A stretch of 64,000 nucleotides of DNA from Scandinavium ludwigii_A (GCA_050516505.1 CP191518.1:3658001-3722000), one strand, 5' to 3'; shown: positions 9,437 to 17,955, counted from the stretch's first letter. Notes: generated from the sequence alone by a model not told the origin. Numbers and translations: made by a program.

Positions 9437-11095
9437 ATGGCGAACTGGTGGAAAGAGGCGGTGGCCTACCAGATTTATCCCCGCAGTTTTAAGGACAGCA
9501 ACGGGGACGGCATTGGTGACCTGAATGGCATCACCGAGAAACTTGATTATCTGAAAGACCTCGGCATCGACCTGATCTGGATTTGCCCGATGTACACCTC
9601 GCCGAACGACGATAACGGCTATGACATCAGCAATTATCAGGAAATCATGGCCGAATTTGGCACGATGGCGGATTTTGACCATCTGCTCGAGCAGGTTCAC
9701 CTGCGCGGGATGCGCCTGATCATCGACCTTGTGGTCAACCATACCTCCGACGAACATCCATGGTTCCTTGAATCCCGCTCGTCCCGCGATAACCCCAAAC
9801 GCGATTGGTACACCTGGCGCGACGGTAAAAACGGCGCGGAGCCCAACAACTGGGAAGGGATTTTTAAAGGTTCGGCCTGGGAATTTGATGCGAAAACGGA
9901 ACAGTATTATCTGCACCTGTTTACCCGTCGCCAGCCGGATTTGAACTGGGAAAACCATGACGTGCGCCGCGCGGTGTACGACATGATGCACTGGTGGCTC
10001 GAGAAAGGGATCGACGGTTTTCGTATCGACGCGATTTGCCATATGAAAAAAGAACCGACGCTTGCCGATGTGCCGAACCCGGACAAATTGCGCTACGTGC
10101 CGTCGATGAAAAGTCATCTGAACTACGACGGGCTGCTGGACTACGTCGATGACATGAGCCAGAAGGTATTTCAGCATTACGACATTGTGACCGTCGGCGA
10201 AGTGAATGGCCTGAACTCTGAACACGCCGAGGAGTGGGTCGGCGAGCATCGCAACCGCCTGAACATGGTATTCCAGTTCGAACACGTTCGCCTGTGGGAA
10301 CCGGAAGCCGGTTTGCGCCCCGAGCCTTCGGTACTGAAAAACATATTCACCGCCTGGCAGACCGCACTGGAAGGCAAAGGCTGGAATGCGCTGTATGTCG
10401 AAAACCATGATCTAACGCGAATTACCTCGCGCTGGGGCGACACCCAGCATTACTGGCGGGAAAGCGCCACCTGCATTGCCGCGCTCTACTTTCTGATGCA
10501 AGGCACGCCGTTTATCTATCAGGGCCAGGAAATCGGCATGACCAATACCCGCTTCAACGGGCTGGCCGATTTTGACGATGTCTCGGCGAAAAACATGTGG
10601 CGCGAGATGGCGGCGCTCGGCAAAAGTGAGGAGGACATTATTGCGTTCCTCACCCACACCGGGCGCGATAATTCCCGCACACCGATGCAGTGGAGCCATT
10701 CCCCCCACGCCGGTTTCAGCGAGGCGAAGCCGTGGTTCCACGTCAACGCCAATTACGAAATCATCAACGTCGCCAGCCAGCGCCAGGACCCGCATTCGGT
10801 GCTCAACTTTTATCGCGCATTAATCAGCCTGCGTAAGAAAGAGCGCACGCTTATCTACGGGCGTTATCAGCTGGCGCTGGCGGATCACCCACAGATTTAC
10901 GCCTATCGCCGCAAACTCGGCGATGAAACATTTCTGGTGCTGTGTAATCTGTCGTCGAAATCGGCCCGCTGGCCTGAAGCCGAATTACGGCTTGAAGGGG
11001 CGACGCGCGTGCTGGGGAATTATGCGGAGATTGACGAAACCTACCGACTTCATCGTTGGGAGACGCGTATTTATAAGCTGTCATTTAACGGGTGA
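9437..11095 (+). CDS. GH13 alpha-glucosidase, second enzyme
   Basis: 552 residues, cytoplasmic, GH13. The catalytic residues are Asp198 (GFRID), Glu255 (TVGEV) and Asp325 (ENHD). The residue after the nucleophile is Ala199 instead of Val, which in this subfamily goes with alpha-1,4 or other non-1,6 bonds. It starts three bases after the first glucosidase with a strong AGGAGG, so the two are co-translated. The two enzymes differ clearly in the loop after the nucleophile, so they are not a recent duplication. In the pal system of Erwinia rhapontici two such enzymes (PalQ, PalZ) share isomaltulose and trehalulose. Sucrose, maltose or trehalulose are possible substrates here. Confidence 0.9.
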   Translation: MANWWKEAVAYQIYPRSFKDSNGDGIGDLNGITEKLDYLKDLGIDLIWICPMYTSPNDDNGYDISNYQEIMAEFGTMADFDHLLEQVHLRGMRLIIDLVVNHTSDEHPWFLESRSSRDNPKRDWYTWRDGKNGAEPNNWEGIFKGSAWEFDAKTEQYYLHLFTRRQPDLNWENHDVRRAVYDMMHWWLEKGIDGFRIDAICHMKKEPTLADVPNPDKLRYVPSMKSHLNYDGLLDYVDDMSQKVFQHYDIVTVGEVNGLNSEHAEEWVGEHRNRLNMVFQFEHVRLWEPEAGLRPEPSVLKNIFTAWQTALEGKGWNALYVENHDLTRITSRWGDTQHYWRESATCIAALYFLMQGTPFIYQGQEIGMTNTRFNGLADFDDVSAKNMWREMAALGKSEEDIIAFLTHTGRDNSRTPMQWSHSPHAGFSEAKPWFHVNANYEIINVASQRQDPHSVLNFYRALISLRKKERTLIYGRYQLALADHPQIYAYRRKLGDETFLVLCNLSSKSARWPEAELRLEGATRVLGNYAEIDETYRLHRWETRIYKLSFNG

Positions 11096-11101
11096 ATGAT
11101 T

Positions 11102-11127
11102 GAGGGTGGCTTTGCCGCCCTCTTTAT
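11102..11127 (+). terminator. Terminator after the alpha-glucosidase operon
   Basis: GAGGGTGGC, loop TTT, GCCGCCCTC, then TTTATT. One mismatch in the stem. It ends the importer/glucosidase unit and abuts the convergent gene. Confidence 0.8.
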
Positions 11128-11646
11128 TCAGATAACGTTATGGCGATCGCCCACGGGCGCTTGCAGCCAATCATCCTGGGTAATAGTAATCGTGCTAAGC
11201 AGATCACCTTCGCGGGTCTTTTGAATAAACTCCATTGACCAACCATGCTCAAACAACGGGCCGGAGTGAACATCGGCTTTTAATTTCTGAATGAGTTTCT
11301 GTTTTTCTACAGCGTTAATTTTTGACTTTCGGCCGTCGCTGATGTGACGAATATCAGCCTGAGAAACGTCGAGCAGCGTGAGTTCATAAATAGCCACCTT
11401 ATCCCTTTCATTCATACTGGCGCTGTCCAGTCGGGTATTTTTATGAATTTGGTGATTAACCGACGTTTGATTTAACTGTTTAATCTCTTCACGTAGATGA
11501 TTCAGCGCGACCGTATACCGTTTATTTTCCTGCGCGGTGTATTTCCCCTCAGCATTATAATGCTGTGCAGAAAACCAAACGACGCCACCGACAATACAGG
11601 TCATAACAATAAGAATTACGGATTTTAAAGTTAATTTTTTTGTCAT
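11128..11646 (-). CDS. Unknown membrane-anchored protein
   Basis: 172 residues that I do not recognise. The N-terminus has Lys residues then one hydrophobic segment (about residues 8-26, ILIVMTCIVGGVVWF), so the protein is probably anchored in the inner membrane with the rest in the periplasm. The middle is rich in Lys/Gln/Asn/Glu and may be helical (about 40-65). There are no cysteines outside the membrane segment. It stands alone, convergent to the glucosidase operon and divergent from the regulator gene, and its AT content is higher than that of its neighbours on the left. Confidence 0.65.
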   Translation of the reverse strand: MTKKLTLKSVILIVMTCIVGGVVWFSAQHYNAEGKYTAQENKRYTVALNHLREEIKQLNQTSVNHQIHKNTRLDSASMNERDKVAIYELTLLDVSQADIRHISDGRKSKINAVEKQKLIQKLKADVHSGPLFEHGWSMEFIQKTREGDLLSTITITQDDWLQAPVGDRHNVI

Positions 11647-11849
11647 TGTATTATGCCACCAAAAATATTACAGACTCATGAGACACATCCCCTGATATGC
11701 TACGCAGTATGACGTTGTGAAAAACGATGTCAACGCCGCCCAAGCCCCATTTCTGGAATGATATCTACTATGACATATGCTTTCATTTTCCAATTTTACT
11801 TTTAACTCGATTTCAGTAAGCTTAGACGGGTAGATGTGTTCTGTAATTG

Positions 11850-11878
11850 TGTCCGACGAAACACTCGGCATGTATAAT
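11850..11878 (+). promoter_or_regulatory. Likely promoter of the winged-helix regulator gene
   Basis: A perfect TATAAT -10 hexamer lies 27 bases before the ATG at 11906, with a poor -35 (TGTCCG) 17 bases upstream. The rest of the 260-base gap, about 11647-11849, shows no gene I can support. Confidence 0.5.
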
Positions 11879-11905
11879 TAGACATTCAGAATTATGGGAG
11901 TGAGT

Positions 11906-12529
11906 ATGAAAAAGGAAAATAACTTTAACCTCTATAGTACTGATGAGTTTAATGCCTTCATGGAATTTGTTAAATCGCATGGTGTACAAATGCGATACAG
12001 CAAAGGCCAGTCGTTAAATTTACAGAAGGCGGAAGTCGGATTTGTTCTTTCCGGGCTGCTCGGCATTTATTACAAAGGCACGGGGAAATTTGTCGACCAT
12101 GCCTTTTACGGTATGCCTGCGATGGAAGATGAAAAGATCATGTCAACGCAGCCGTTTTATTGCCGCACCGAAAGCGATGTAATCATTACCAAAATACCTA
12201 TTCATAAAATATTTGAAATCAATCGCCCCGATCAGGTGTATCGTGGCGTGGTTTTCTCGGGCCTAATTTACTCCCTTATCGATAAGCTCGCCAATATCTA
12301 TGACGTCAGGCATGGCGGAAATGGCTACAAAGTGGTGAAAGAGTTAATCGAACTTTACCTCAATGAAATTCATGTCACTCAAGGTCTGGCTAACTACATA
12401 TTAAAACGGACTAATTTGTCGAACAGTTATGTCTTTAAGATTTTGGCCGCATTAAAGAAAAATGGATATATCGAAATAAAAAATGCGCGTCTAACCAAAA
12501 TACTCAAGCCCCTACCGGATAAAATTTAA
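11906..12529 (+). CDS. Winged-helix regulator with CRP-like sensor fold (IprA/YaiV-like)
   Basis: 207 residues from the ATG preceded by GGAG at 5 bases; an ATG four codons earlier has no ribosome-binding site. The N-terminal half looks like a cyclic-nucleotide-type beta barrel (VGFVLSGLLGIYYKG) and the C-terminus (about 150-200) is a winged helix (TNLSNSYVFKILAALKKNGYIEIKN). This architecture matches the enterobacterial IprA/YaiV group, in which IprA affects hydrogen-peroxide resistance. The signal is unknown. It lies 100 bases before an outer-membrane protein gene in the same direction, so it may regulate that gene. Confidence 0.75.
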   Translation: MKKENNFNLYSTDEFNAFMEFVKSHGVQMRYSKGQSLNLQKAEVGFVLSGLLGIYYKGTGKFVDHAFYGMPAMEDEKIMSTQPFYCRTESDVIITKIPIHKIFEINRPDQVYRGVVFSGLIYSLIDKLANIYDVRHGGNGYKVVKELIELYLNEIHVTQGLANYILKRTNLSNSYVFKILAALKKNGYIEIKNARLTKILKPLPDKI

Positions 12530-12584
12530 GTATTACAGCACCCTATAACAATGACTTTTCTTTCTTCGCATTCGCCTATTTATT

Positions 12585-12602
12585 CAGGGGGTAATCCCCT
12601 GC
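12585..12602 (+). other. Small hairpin upstream of the outer-membrane gene
   Basis: CAGGGG-GTAAT-CCCCTG, not followed by a T-run. It lies 27 bases before the start codon of the next gene, close enough to affect its mRNA leader. A weak terminator is possible but not well supported. Confidence 0.4.
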
Positions 12603-12628
12603 TTATCTTCACATCAGGGTTTTAATTT

Positions 12629-13516
12629 ATGTTTAAGAAAAATGTTTCCCTCTGTCTTTTGGCCGCCACAGTTTGTTTTTCAGGACTGGCTCATGCCGCT
12701 GAAAACGATGGCCCGTCGGCAGAGGAAATGGAAAAAATAGCAAAAATGACCGCCAACCCGATTGGGGCCGCCTGGATGTTCTGGACGCAATATGACAACA
12801 CCACGTTCAGAGGTGATAAATTCAACGGCACGGTGTCCCGAACCACTATTCAGCCAGTGATGTCCTTTCCATTAAAGTTTGGCCAACAGGACTGGAATTT
12901 AATCGTCAGACCGGTGTTCCAGTTCTATAACACCCCGAACCTGGGCAACGTTTCCATGAACGGGGACGGATCCATGTTCGCTCACGGCAGAACCAGCGGC
13001 ATGGGTGACACCGGGTTATTAACCCTCGTCGGTCCGAACCGCGAAGATGGTTTCGTCTGGGGAGTCGGTGCAACGCAGCTCTTCGATACGGCAGAAAACG
13101 ACTTCCAGGGACAGGGTCGTTATCAGGCGGGCCCGGCACTGTTAGTGGCAAAATTAGCCCCGCATCCTGGGGGCACCAACCTGGGATTATTAGCGCAGCA
13201 CTGGTGGTCTGCGGATAATAAAAGCAACCGCAAAGACACCAACCATACCGATATTCAGTATTTCATTAACTACCGTTTAAGCAGCACGGAGTTAATTGGT
13301 ATGAGTCCCGATATCACCATTGACTGGAAGAAAAAACAGGGCGACCGCTTAACATTCCCGATTGGTTTAGGTTATTCCAATGTCGTTAAAATGGGCAAAC
13401 TCCCGGTACGCTTTGCCGCGGAATTACAATATTCCGTCATTTCGCCTGACGATATTGGGTCCCGCTGGAACCTTAAATTTATGTTCATCCCGGTTTTACC
13501 TAGCCCGTTCCTTTAA
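12629..13516 (+). CDS. Outer-membrane protein of the 'neuromedin U' type
   Basis: 295 residues with a Sec signal peptide (MFKKN, hydrophobic stretch, ALA-like site AHA at about residue 24). The mature part has alternating hydrophobic/polar strands and many aromatic residues, ending with FMFIPVLPSPFL, as expected for a beta barrel. Bacterial proteins of this kind are annotated 'neuromedin U' for historical reasons, and their function is not known. A short helix-prone acidic segment (SAEEMEKIAKM) precedes the barrel. It follows the winged-helix regulator. Confidence 0.75.
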   Translation: MFKKNVSLCLLAATVCFSGLAHAAENDGPSAEEMEKIAKMTANPIGAAWMFWTQYDNTTFRGDKFNGTVSRTTIQPVMSFPLKFGQQDWNLIVRPVFQFYNTPNLGNVSMNGDGSMFAHGRTSGMGDTGLLTLVGPNREDGFVWGVGATQLFDTAENDFQGQGRYQAGPALLVAKLAPHPGGTNLGLLAQHWWSADNKSNRKDTNHTDIQYFINYRLSSTELIGMSPDITIDWKKKQGDRLTFPIGLGYSNVVKMGKLPVRFAAELQYSVISPDDIGSRWNLKFMFIPVLPSPFL

Positions 13517-13546
13517 CGGGAATGCGTGCGCGTGTGTTAGCACGTT

Positions 13547-13604
13547 GCACCCTCTCCCCCAATCGATGGTTCCCTCTCCCCGTGGGAGAGGGTTAGGGAG
13601 AGGG
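13547..13604. repeat. GC-rich palindromic repeat, copy 2
   Basis: ACCCTCTCCCCC followed by CCCTCTCCCC-GT-GGGAGAGGG and TTAGGGAGAGGGG. Same family as the copies near 7676 and 21626. It sits between two convergent genes, where its hairpins could end transcription from either side. Confidence 0.75.
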
Positions 13605-13608
13605 GCCG

Positions 13609-13944
13609 TCAGGATCCGCGATACGTCGACCAGCCCCATGGGGCGATCAGAAACGGCAAATGATAATGGTCTCCACAACGCGGCAAAATGACGTCAATTT
13701 GTGCCGACGGATACAGCGTCTCCCGCCCGGTTTGCGCAAACCACGGCCCAATTTCCGCCGTCAGCCGATAGCGCCCTGGGGCTAAATCGCCCTCGGCCAT
13801 CGAACCTATGCGCCCGTCGGCATTGGTTTCTGACGCCTTCACCAACATCCAGCCGCTTTCCGTTTGCTGCTCCAGGCGAATCATCACGCCCGCCGCCGGT
13901 TTTCCGAGCGACGTATCCAGGATGTGAGTCGAAATATGGCTCAT
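13609..13944 (-). CDS. hpxT: 5-hydroxyisourate hydrolase
   Basis: 111 residues, transthyretin-like. The family signature is complete: N-terminal THILD with the catalytic His near residue 7, an Arg in DGRIG near 45, HYHLP near 96-98 and the C-terminal tetrapeptide YRGS. HpxT converts 5-hydroxyisourate to OHCU (2-oxo-4-hydroxy-4-carboxy-5-ureidoimidazoline). Its start overlaps the stop of the upstream fusion gene by four bases, so it is the last gene of the hpxJ-hpxKQ-hpxT operon. There is no signal peptide, so it acts in the cytoplasm. Confidence 0.95.
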   Translation of the reverse strand: MSHISTHILDTSLGKPAAGVMIRLEQQTESGWMLVKASETNADGRIGSMAEGDLAPGRYRLTAEIGPWFAQTGRETLYPSAQIDVILPRCGDHYHLPFLIAPWGWSTYRGS

Positions 13945-15701
13945 CGGGCAAATACTCCTTCCAGTCGAAGTTGGGTAATTTGTCGCAGCTGACGCAATGC
14001 CTCCTGCACTTCATCTGCCTCGGTGTTGTTCAGCCGCTGTTGCAGAATCGAGAGGATCTCTTCCCCGCTGCGTCCTTTGGCGCGGATCAGAAACACGCGA
14101 CCAAACCGTGCTTCATATTCGGCGTTCCCTTGCGCCAGCGCCTGTGCCAGCGCCGCATCATGGCTATTGACGGCCGACTGCTCCTGGCGAGAAAACGTCG
14201 ATTCCGCTGAAACCCCTTTCGGTTTGTCACCAATGCGCGGGTGCGCCGCCAAAGCCCTATCCAGCTCCGGTAACCGCCAGCGTTCACTCAGTACGAAGGC
14301 GGTTTCCAGCAGCTGGTCAACGCTCGTAAAAGGCCGCGCCGCCACCAGCGAATGCTGCCATTCCGGCAGCGCTACGCAGGCCGCGATCATCGCCGACGCG
14401 TGTTCCGGGCTGGCGGCATTGAACTGCTGCAATGCATCTGGCTGCACAATTTCCTGCACCGCCAGGCTAAACGCCTGTAACGCTATCGCGACGTCAGTCG
14501 CCTCGACGGATTCCGCCGGGTGATGGCTGATGCCGCCCGCACAGCGCACAAACAGCATCGCCACCGGCCAGCGTTCGGCCAGCGCCATCGAATCGTGTCC
14601 GGCTCCGCTCGGCAGCGTTAGCGCTCTGCCCTGCACATTTTCGCAGGCGCGAATCAGCGTGTCCTGTAACACCGGATCGCACGGCGTGGCAGGCGTGCTG
14701 TAGAAAATATCATGGGAGAATGTCAGGCCGCGCCGCTGCGCAATCTGCTGCGCTTTTTCCAGCAACGTCGCCAGCAACGCTTCACGCGTTTCATCGGACG
14801 GACTGCGAATATCAAGGCTCAGCGAGACGCTGCCGGGAATGACGTTTACTGCACCTGGCTGGCAATTCAGCGTGCCGACCGTCGCCACCAGCGTCGGGTC
14901 GCTCGCCTGAGTCAGTTGCTCAACGGCCACCATCCATTCGGCCGCTCCGGCCAGCGCATCGTGGCGCAGATTCATCGGCACCGTTCCGGCGTGCCCGGCT
15001 TCACCATCGAACCGACAGTTCAATCGACGCGCGCCGTTGATAGCGGTCACCACGCCAAGCGCTAAATTAGCACCTTCCAGCACTGGCCCCTGCTCGATAT
15101 GCAGCTCCAGACTGGCGCTAAATTCTTGCGGTAAACGGGCTGCGTGAGCGATGCGCGACGGGTCCAGCCCGGCATTTACCATTGCTTGCGCCACGCTGAT
15201 GCCCTGCGCATCACAACACGCCAGCCATTCCTGCGGCCAGGTGCCGGTCAGCCCGCGACTGCCGAGCAACGTGATGCCAAACCGGGTGCCCTCTTCATCG
15301 CCGAAACCGACGATTTCAATCGCCTGCTCCGCACGTACCTGATGGCGGTTCAGCCACGCGACGACTTCAATGGCCGTCAGCACGCCCAGCATACCGTCGT
15401 AGCGCCCGGCGTTGCGTACCGTATCCAGGTGCGAACCGAGTAACAGCGCGGTCGCGCCTTCCTGTTGCGCTTCGTAGCGCCCACAAATATTGCCCACCGC
15501 GTCCTGCCAGGTGGTCATGCCCGCCTCGGTCATCCACTGCGCGACGCGGGCGTTAGCCTGTAAATGTTCTGGCGAGAGGTACACCCGGGTCAGTTCCCCG
15601 GGGGTGGCACTGATTTCTGCCAGCTGGTCGCTGCGCGCCATGACGCGCACCGCCGCCTGCCGGGCTTCTTCGGAGGTCATTGGCATTACGTTCTTTGGCA
15701 T
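13941..15701 (-). CDS. hpxK/hpxQ: Fusion: allantoate amidohydrolase + OHCU decarboxylase
   Basis: 586 residues with two complete enzymes in one frame. Residues about 8-418 are an M20-family allantoate amidohydrolase (HpxK/AllC type): metal ligands His91 (GSHLD), Asp102, Glu136/137 (GDEEG), His201 (LELHIEQG) and His393/394 (SHHPAE). Residues about 420-586 are an OHCU decarboxylase (HpxQ type): FNAASPE at the start, catalytic His487 in AAHPRIGD and the SRQEQ motif near 504-508. In K. pneumoniae these are separate genes. Fused proteins are known (the family named bifunctional OHCU decarboxylase/allantoate amidohydrolase), but as I recall with the decarboxylase first. The decarboxylase makes S-allantoin; the amidohydrolase splits allantoate, two steps later. 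The gene starts three bases after the hpxJ stop. Confidence 0.93.
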   Translation of the reverse strand: MPKNVMPMTSEEARQAAVRVMARSDQLAEISATPGELTRVYLSPEHLQANARVAQWMTEAGMTTWQDAVGNICGRYEAQQEGATALLLGSHLDTVRNAGRYDGMLGVLTAIEVVAWLNRHQVRAEQAIEIVGFGDEEGTRFGITLLGSRGLTGTWPQEWLACCDAQGISVAQAMVNAGLDPSRIAHAARLPQEFSASLELHIEQGPVLEGANLALGVVTAINGARRLNCRFDGEAGHAGTVPMNLRHDALAGAAEWMVAVEQLTQASDPTLVATVGTLNCQPGAVNVIPGSVSLSLDIRSPSDETREALLATLLEKAQQIAQRRGLTFSHDIFYSTPATPCDPVLQDTLIRACENVQGRALTLPSGAGHDSMALAERWPVAMLFVRCAGGISHHPAESVEATDVAIALQAFSLAVQEIVQPDALQQFNAASPEHASAMIAACVALPEWQHSLVAARPFTSVDQLLETAFVLSERWRLPELDRALAAHPRIGDKPKGVSAESTFSRQEQSAVNSHDAALAQALAQGNAEYEARFGRVFLIRAKGRSGEEILSILQQRLNNTEADEVQEALRQLRQITQLRLEGVFAR

Positions 15702-15704
15702 GCA

Positions 15705-16937
15705 TCACCCCTCGTAGGTGTCCCAGGCCGCCTGCATCGCAGCGCCCTGTGTGGTAGCGAAGCCCAGACGGTTCAGCACCGCTTCCAGCGCGGTCAGCGT
15801 CTGCAATACGCAGTCTTTACGCGCGTTGTAGCCCATGGTGCCGATGCGCCAGATTTTGCCCGCCAGCGGGCCGAACGAGGTGCCAATTTCGATGTGAAAA
15901 TCGTTGAGCAGGCGCTGGCGCACGTCTTCACCGTGCACGCCTGCGGGGATCACCACTCCGAGGACATTATTCATTTTGTGGGAGATATCGCCGAAGACCT
16001 CCAGCCCCATGCCCTGAATACCGTTCAGCATGGCGCGACCATGCAGTTCGTGGCGGGCGATCAGCGCGTCCATCCCTTCTTCCAGCATGATCCGCGCACA
16101 TTCCCGGGCGGCGAACAGCATACTGGTGGCTTCGGTGTGGTGATTCAGGCGCTCCGGGCCCCAGTAGTCCATCACCATGCCGAGGTCGAAATAGTTCGAC
16201 CAAATCATTTCGTCTTCGCCATCCTGATGCAGATCGGTGCGGATCCCCTGCTCCACGCATTTTCGCGCGCGGATCACTGTTTCCATTTCGGCACTGAGCG
16301 TGATCGGCGAGCTGCCCGACGGGCCGCCGAGGCATTTCTGTAACCCGGCGGAGACCGCATCCAGCCCCCAGGCGTCGGTTTCGAGCGCGTTACCGCCGAG
16401 CGAGGCGGTGGCATCGGTGTAAAACAGCACGCCGTGGCGGCGGCAAATTTCACCCAGATTTTCCAGCGGTTGTAGCATCGTGGTGGAGGTGTCACCCTGC
16501 ACCGTCAACAGCAGACGCGGTTTGACGCGCTTGATCTCATCTTCAATACGATCGGCGCTGAACACTTCCCCCCACGGGACTTCGATGACATGGACCTCGG
16601 CGCGACAGCGACGGGCAATTTCACACAGCAGATGGCCGAAGCGGCCAAACACCGGGACCAGCACTTTATCGCCAGGACGAATAGCCGACAGCAGAATCGC
16701 CTCAATGCCGGCACGGGAGGTCCCGTCCACCAGCATCGTCCAGCGATTTTCGGTGCGGAACACACCGCGATACAGCGCCATCACTTCGTTCATGTAGCCG
16801 GTCATCACCGGATCGTACTGGCCGATCAGCTGGCTGGACATGGCGCGCAGCACGCGCGGATCGGCGTTGATCGGCCCCGGCCCCATCAGCAGGCGGTGAG
16901 GAGGATTAACGGGCGTAAATGGCTGAACCTCGTGCAT
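15705..16937 (-). CDS. hpxJ: Ureidoglycine-glyoxylate aminotransferase
   Basis: 410 residues, class V PLP-dependent aminotransferase of the PucG/HpxJ type, which moves the amino group of S-ureidoglycine to glyoxylate, giving oxalurate and glycine. The PLP lysine is Lys201 in LQKCLGGPSG; an Asp in YTDATAS (about 175) would hold the pyridine nitrogen. The ATG has AGGA 7 bases upstream; the GTG two codons earlier sits on top of that site and is less likely. It is the first gene of the hpxJ-hpxKQ-hpxT operon, behind a strong sigma-54 promoter match. Confidence 0.93.
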   Translation of the reverse strand: MHEVQPFTPVNPPHRLLMGPGPINADPRVLRAMSSQLIGQYDPVMTGYMNEVMALYRGVFRTENRWTMLVDGTSRAGIEAILLSAIRPGDKVLVPVFGRFGHLLCEIARRCRAEVHVIEVPWGEVFSADRIEDEIKRVKPRLLLTVQGDTSTTMLQPLENLGEICRRHGVLFYTDATASLGGNALETDAWGLDAVSAGLQKCLGGPSGSSPITLSAEMETVIRARKCVEQGIRTDLHQDGEDEMIWSNYFDLGMVMDYWGPERLNHHTEATSMLFAARECARIMLEEGMDALIARHELHGRAMLNGIQGMGLEVFGDISHKMNNVLGVVIPAGVHGEDVRQRLLNDFHIEIGTSFGPLAGKIWRIGTMGYNARKDCVLQTLTALEAVLNRLGFATTQGAAMQAAWDTYEG

Positions 16938-16997
16938 GGACACATCCTTTGGTCTGGAAACCGGTTATTGAAACGAATGATTCTTTAATATCGTTTT

Positions 16998-17013
16998 TGC
17001 AACGAATGTGCCA
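16998..17013 (-). promoter_or_regulatory. Sigma-54 (RpoN) promoter of hpxJ operon
   Basis: Read on the minus strand, TGGCACATTCGTTGCA matches the -24/-12 consensus TGGCACG-N4-TTGCA at all but one of the fixed positions. The GG and GC doublets are 12 bases apart, as required. The expected start of transcription is near 16987, about 50 bases before the hpxJ ATG. Confidence 0.8.
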
Positions 17014-17080
17014 GAGCGTTTTTCCCCGCTTTGCGCGTGAGTCAGGCCCATTAACCCGGCCGCATTGATTCAAAACGGAA

Positions 17081-17114
17081 CCCTGCGCAGGTGCAATTGC
17101 ACCATCGCAGGGCG
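17081..17114. promoter_or_regulatory. Hairpin after hpxU; also a candidate NtrC site
   Basis: CCCTGCG/CGCAGGG arms enclose the palindrome GGTGCAATTGCACC. On the minus strand it follows hpxU directly and is trailed by TTCCGTTTT, so it may be the hpxU terminator. The part from 17098 (TGCACCATCGCAGGGCG) also matches 10 of 14 fixed positions of the NtrC site of glnA and lies about 115 bases upstream of the hpxJ start point, a normal enhancer distance. The two uses are not exclusive. Confidence 0.5.
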
Positions 17115-17115
17115 T

Positions 17116-17955
17116 TTAGCGCTGTTCGAGTTCGTCGAGGGTGTGGTAGAGGTCAGCGATTTGATGAATGCGCTGCCGTCCTTCACTGAGCATGCTGTGC
17201 AGCAAGGCGTTGGCGAGTAAATTGACCAGGCTCATGGCGCTGCTATAGCTATCGAACGCCGAGACACTGTCCAGCGGGGCCGCAAAGTGCCAGCGGCAGC
17301 GGGCCCGAATACCGGCGGCCTGCGGCTCGCTCAGCACCAGCACCTGCGCCTGTTGGGCTTGCAACGCCTCGAGCAGCGGGCGGATCACCCGTGAACGGCG
17401 ACGAAACGCCACCACAATCACCAAATCAGTCGGGGTGATATCCACGACTTCTTCCGCCAGCGTTTGCCCGGGCTGCGGCAGGAGCCAGACGTTGCCGCGG
17501 CTTTGCATCAGCTGTTGACGCAGATGCAGCGCCACCGGGCTGCTGTTGCGCAGGCCAACGATCAACACCCGTTTCGCGGCGCTCAGCGCAGTGACCACTT
17601 CGGCGAACAGGTCGGCATCCAGCGCGTTAACCCACTGGGTGAGATTCGCCATTTCCTGTTTATAGTGACGTGCCAGCAGCGTGTTACCCTGCACCGCATC
17701 ACGATCGCCGGTGAGAGGCATCCCGCTCTGGCGCAGGGTTCGCAGCTCTTCGCGCATGTCTTTGAAGCGTTCATAGCCCAGATGGCGGAATAGGCGGCTG
17801 ACGGTGGCTTTGGATACCCCGCTGAGGCGCGCTAACTCGGCGCTGTTGTAGCTCACCAGATCGTCAAAGTGATCCATGATGAACGACGCGACGCGCTGTT
17901 CTTGTGGTGAAAGTTCGGTGTAACACGCCCTCAGGCGCTCATCCAGCTGCTGCAT
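17116..17955 (-). CDS. hpxU: RpiR-family regulator of purine/allantoate genes
   Basis: 279 residues. Residues about 1-77 form the RpiR helix-turn-helix domain (LSPQEQRVASFIMDHF, SKATVSRLFRHLGY). Residues about 110-250 are a SIS domain (VLIVGLRNSSPVALHL, TDLVIVVAFRRRSR), which in this family binds a small metabolite, often a sugar phosphate or, here, possibly a pathway intermediate. K. pneumoniae HpxU is an RpiR-type repressor of the allantoate genes. It is transcribed divergently from hpxW and lies downstream of nothing else, so it probably controls both flanking operons. AGGAG lies upstream of the ATG. Confidence 0.9.
   Translation of the reverse strand: MQQLDERLRACYTELSPQEQRVASFIMDHFDDLVSYNSAELARLSGVSKATVSRLFRHLGYERFKDMREELRTLRQSGMPLTGDRDAVQGNTLLARHYKQEMANLTQWVNALDADLFAEVVTALSAAKRVLIVGLRNSSPVALHLRQQLMQSRGNVWLLPQPGQTLAEEVVDITPTDLVIVVAFRRRSRVIRPLLEALQAQQAQVLVLSEPQAAGIRARCRWHFAAPLDSVSAFDSYSSAMSLVNLLANALLHSMLSEGRQRIHQIADLYHTLDELEQR

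Noticed and set aside
11668..11871. 67-residue minus-strand frame between the unknown protein and the regulator
   Set aside because: No ribosome-binding site, no recognisable sequence, composition of a spacer; it also covers the regulator's promoter.
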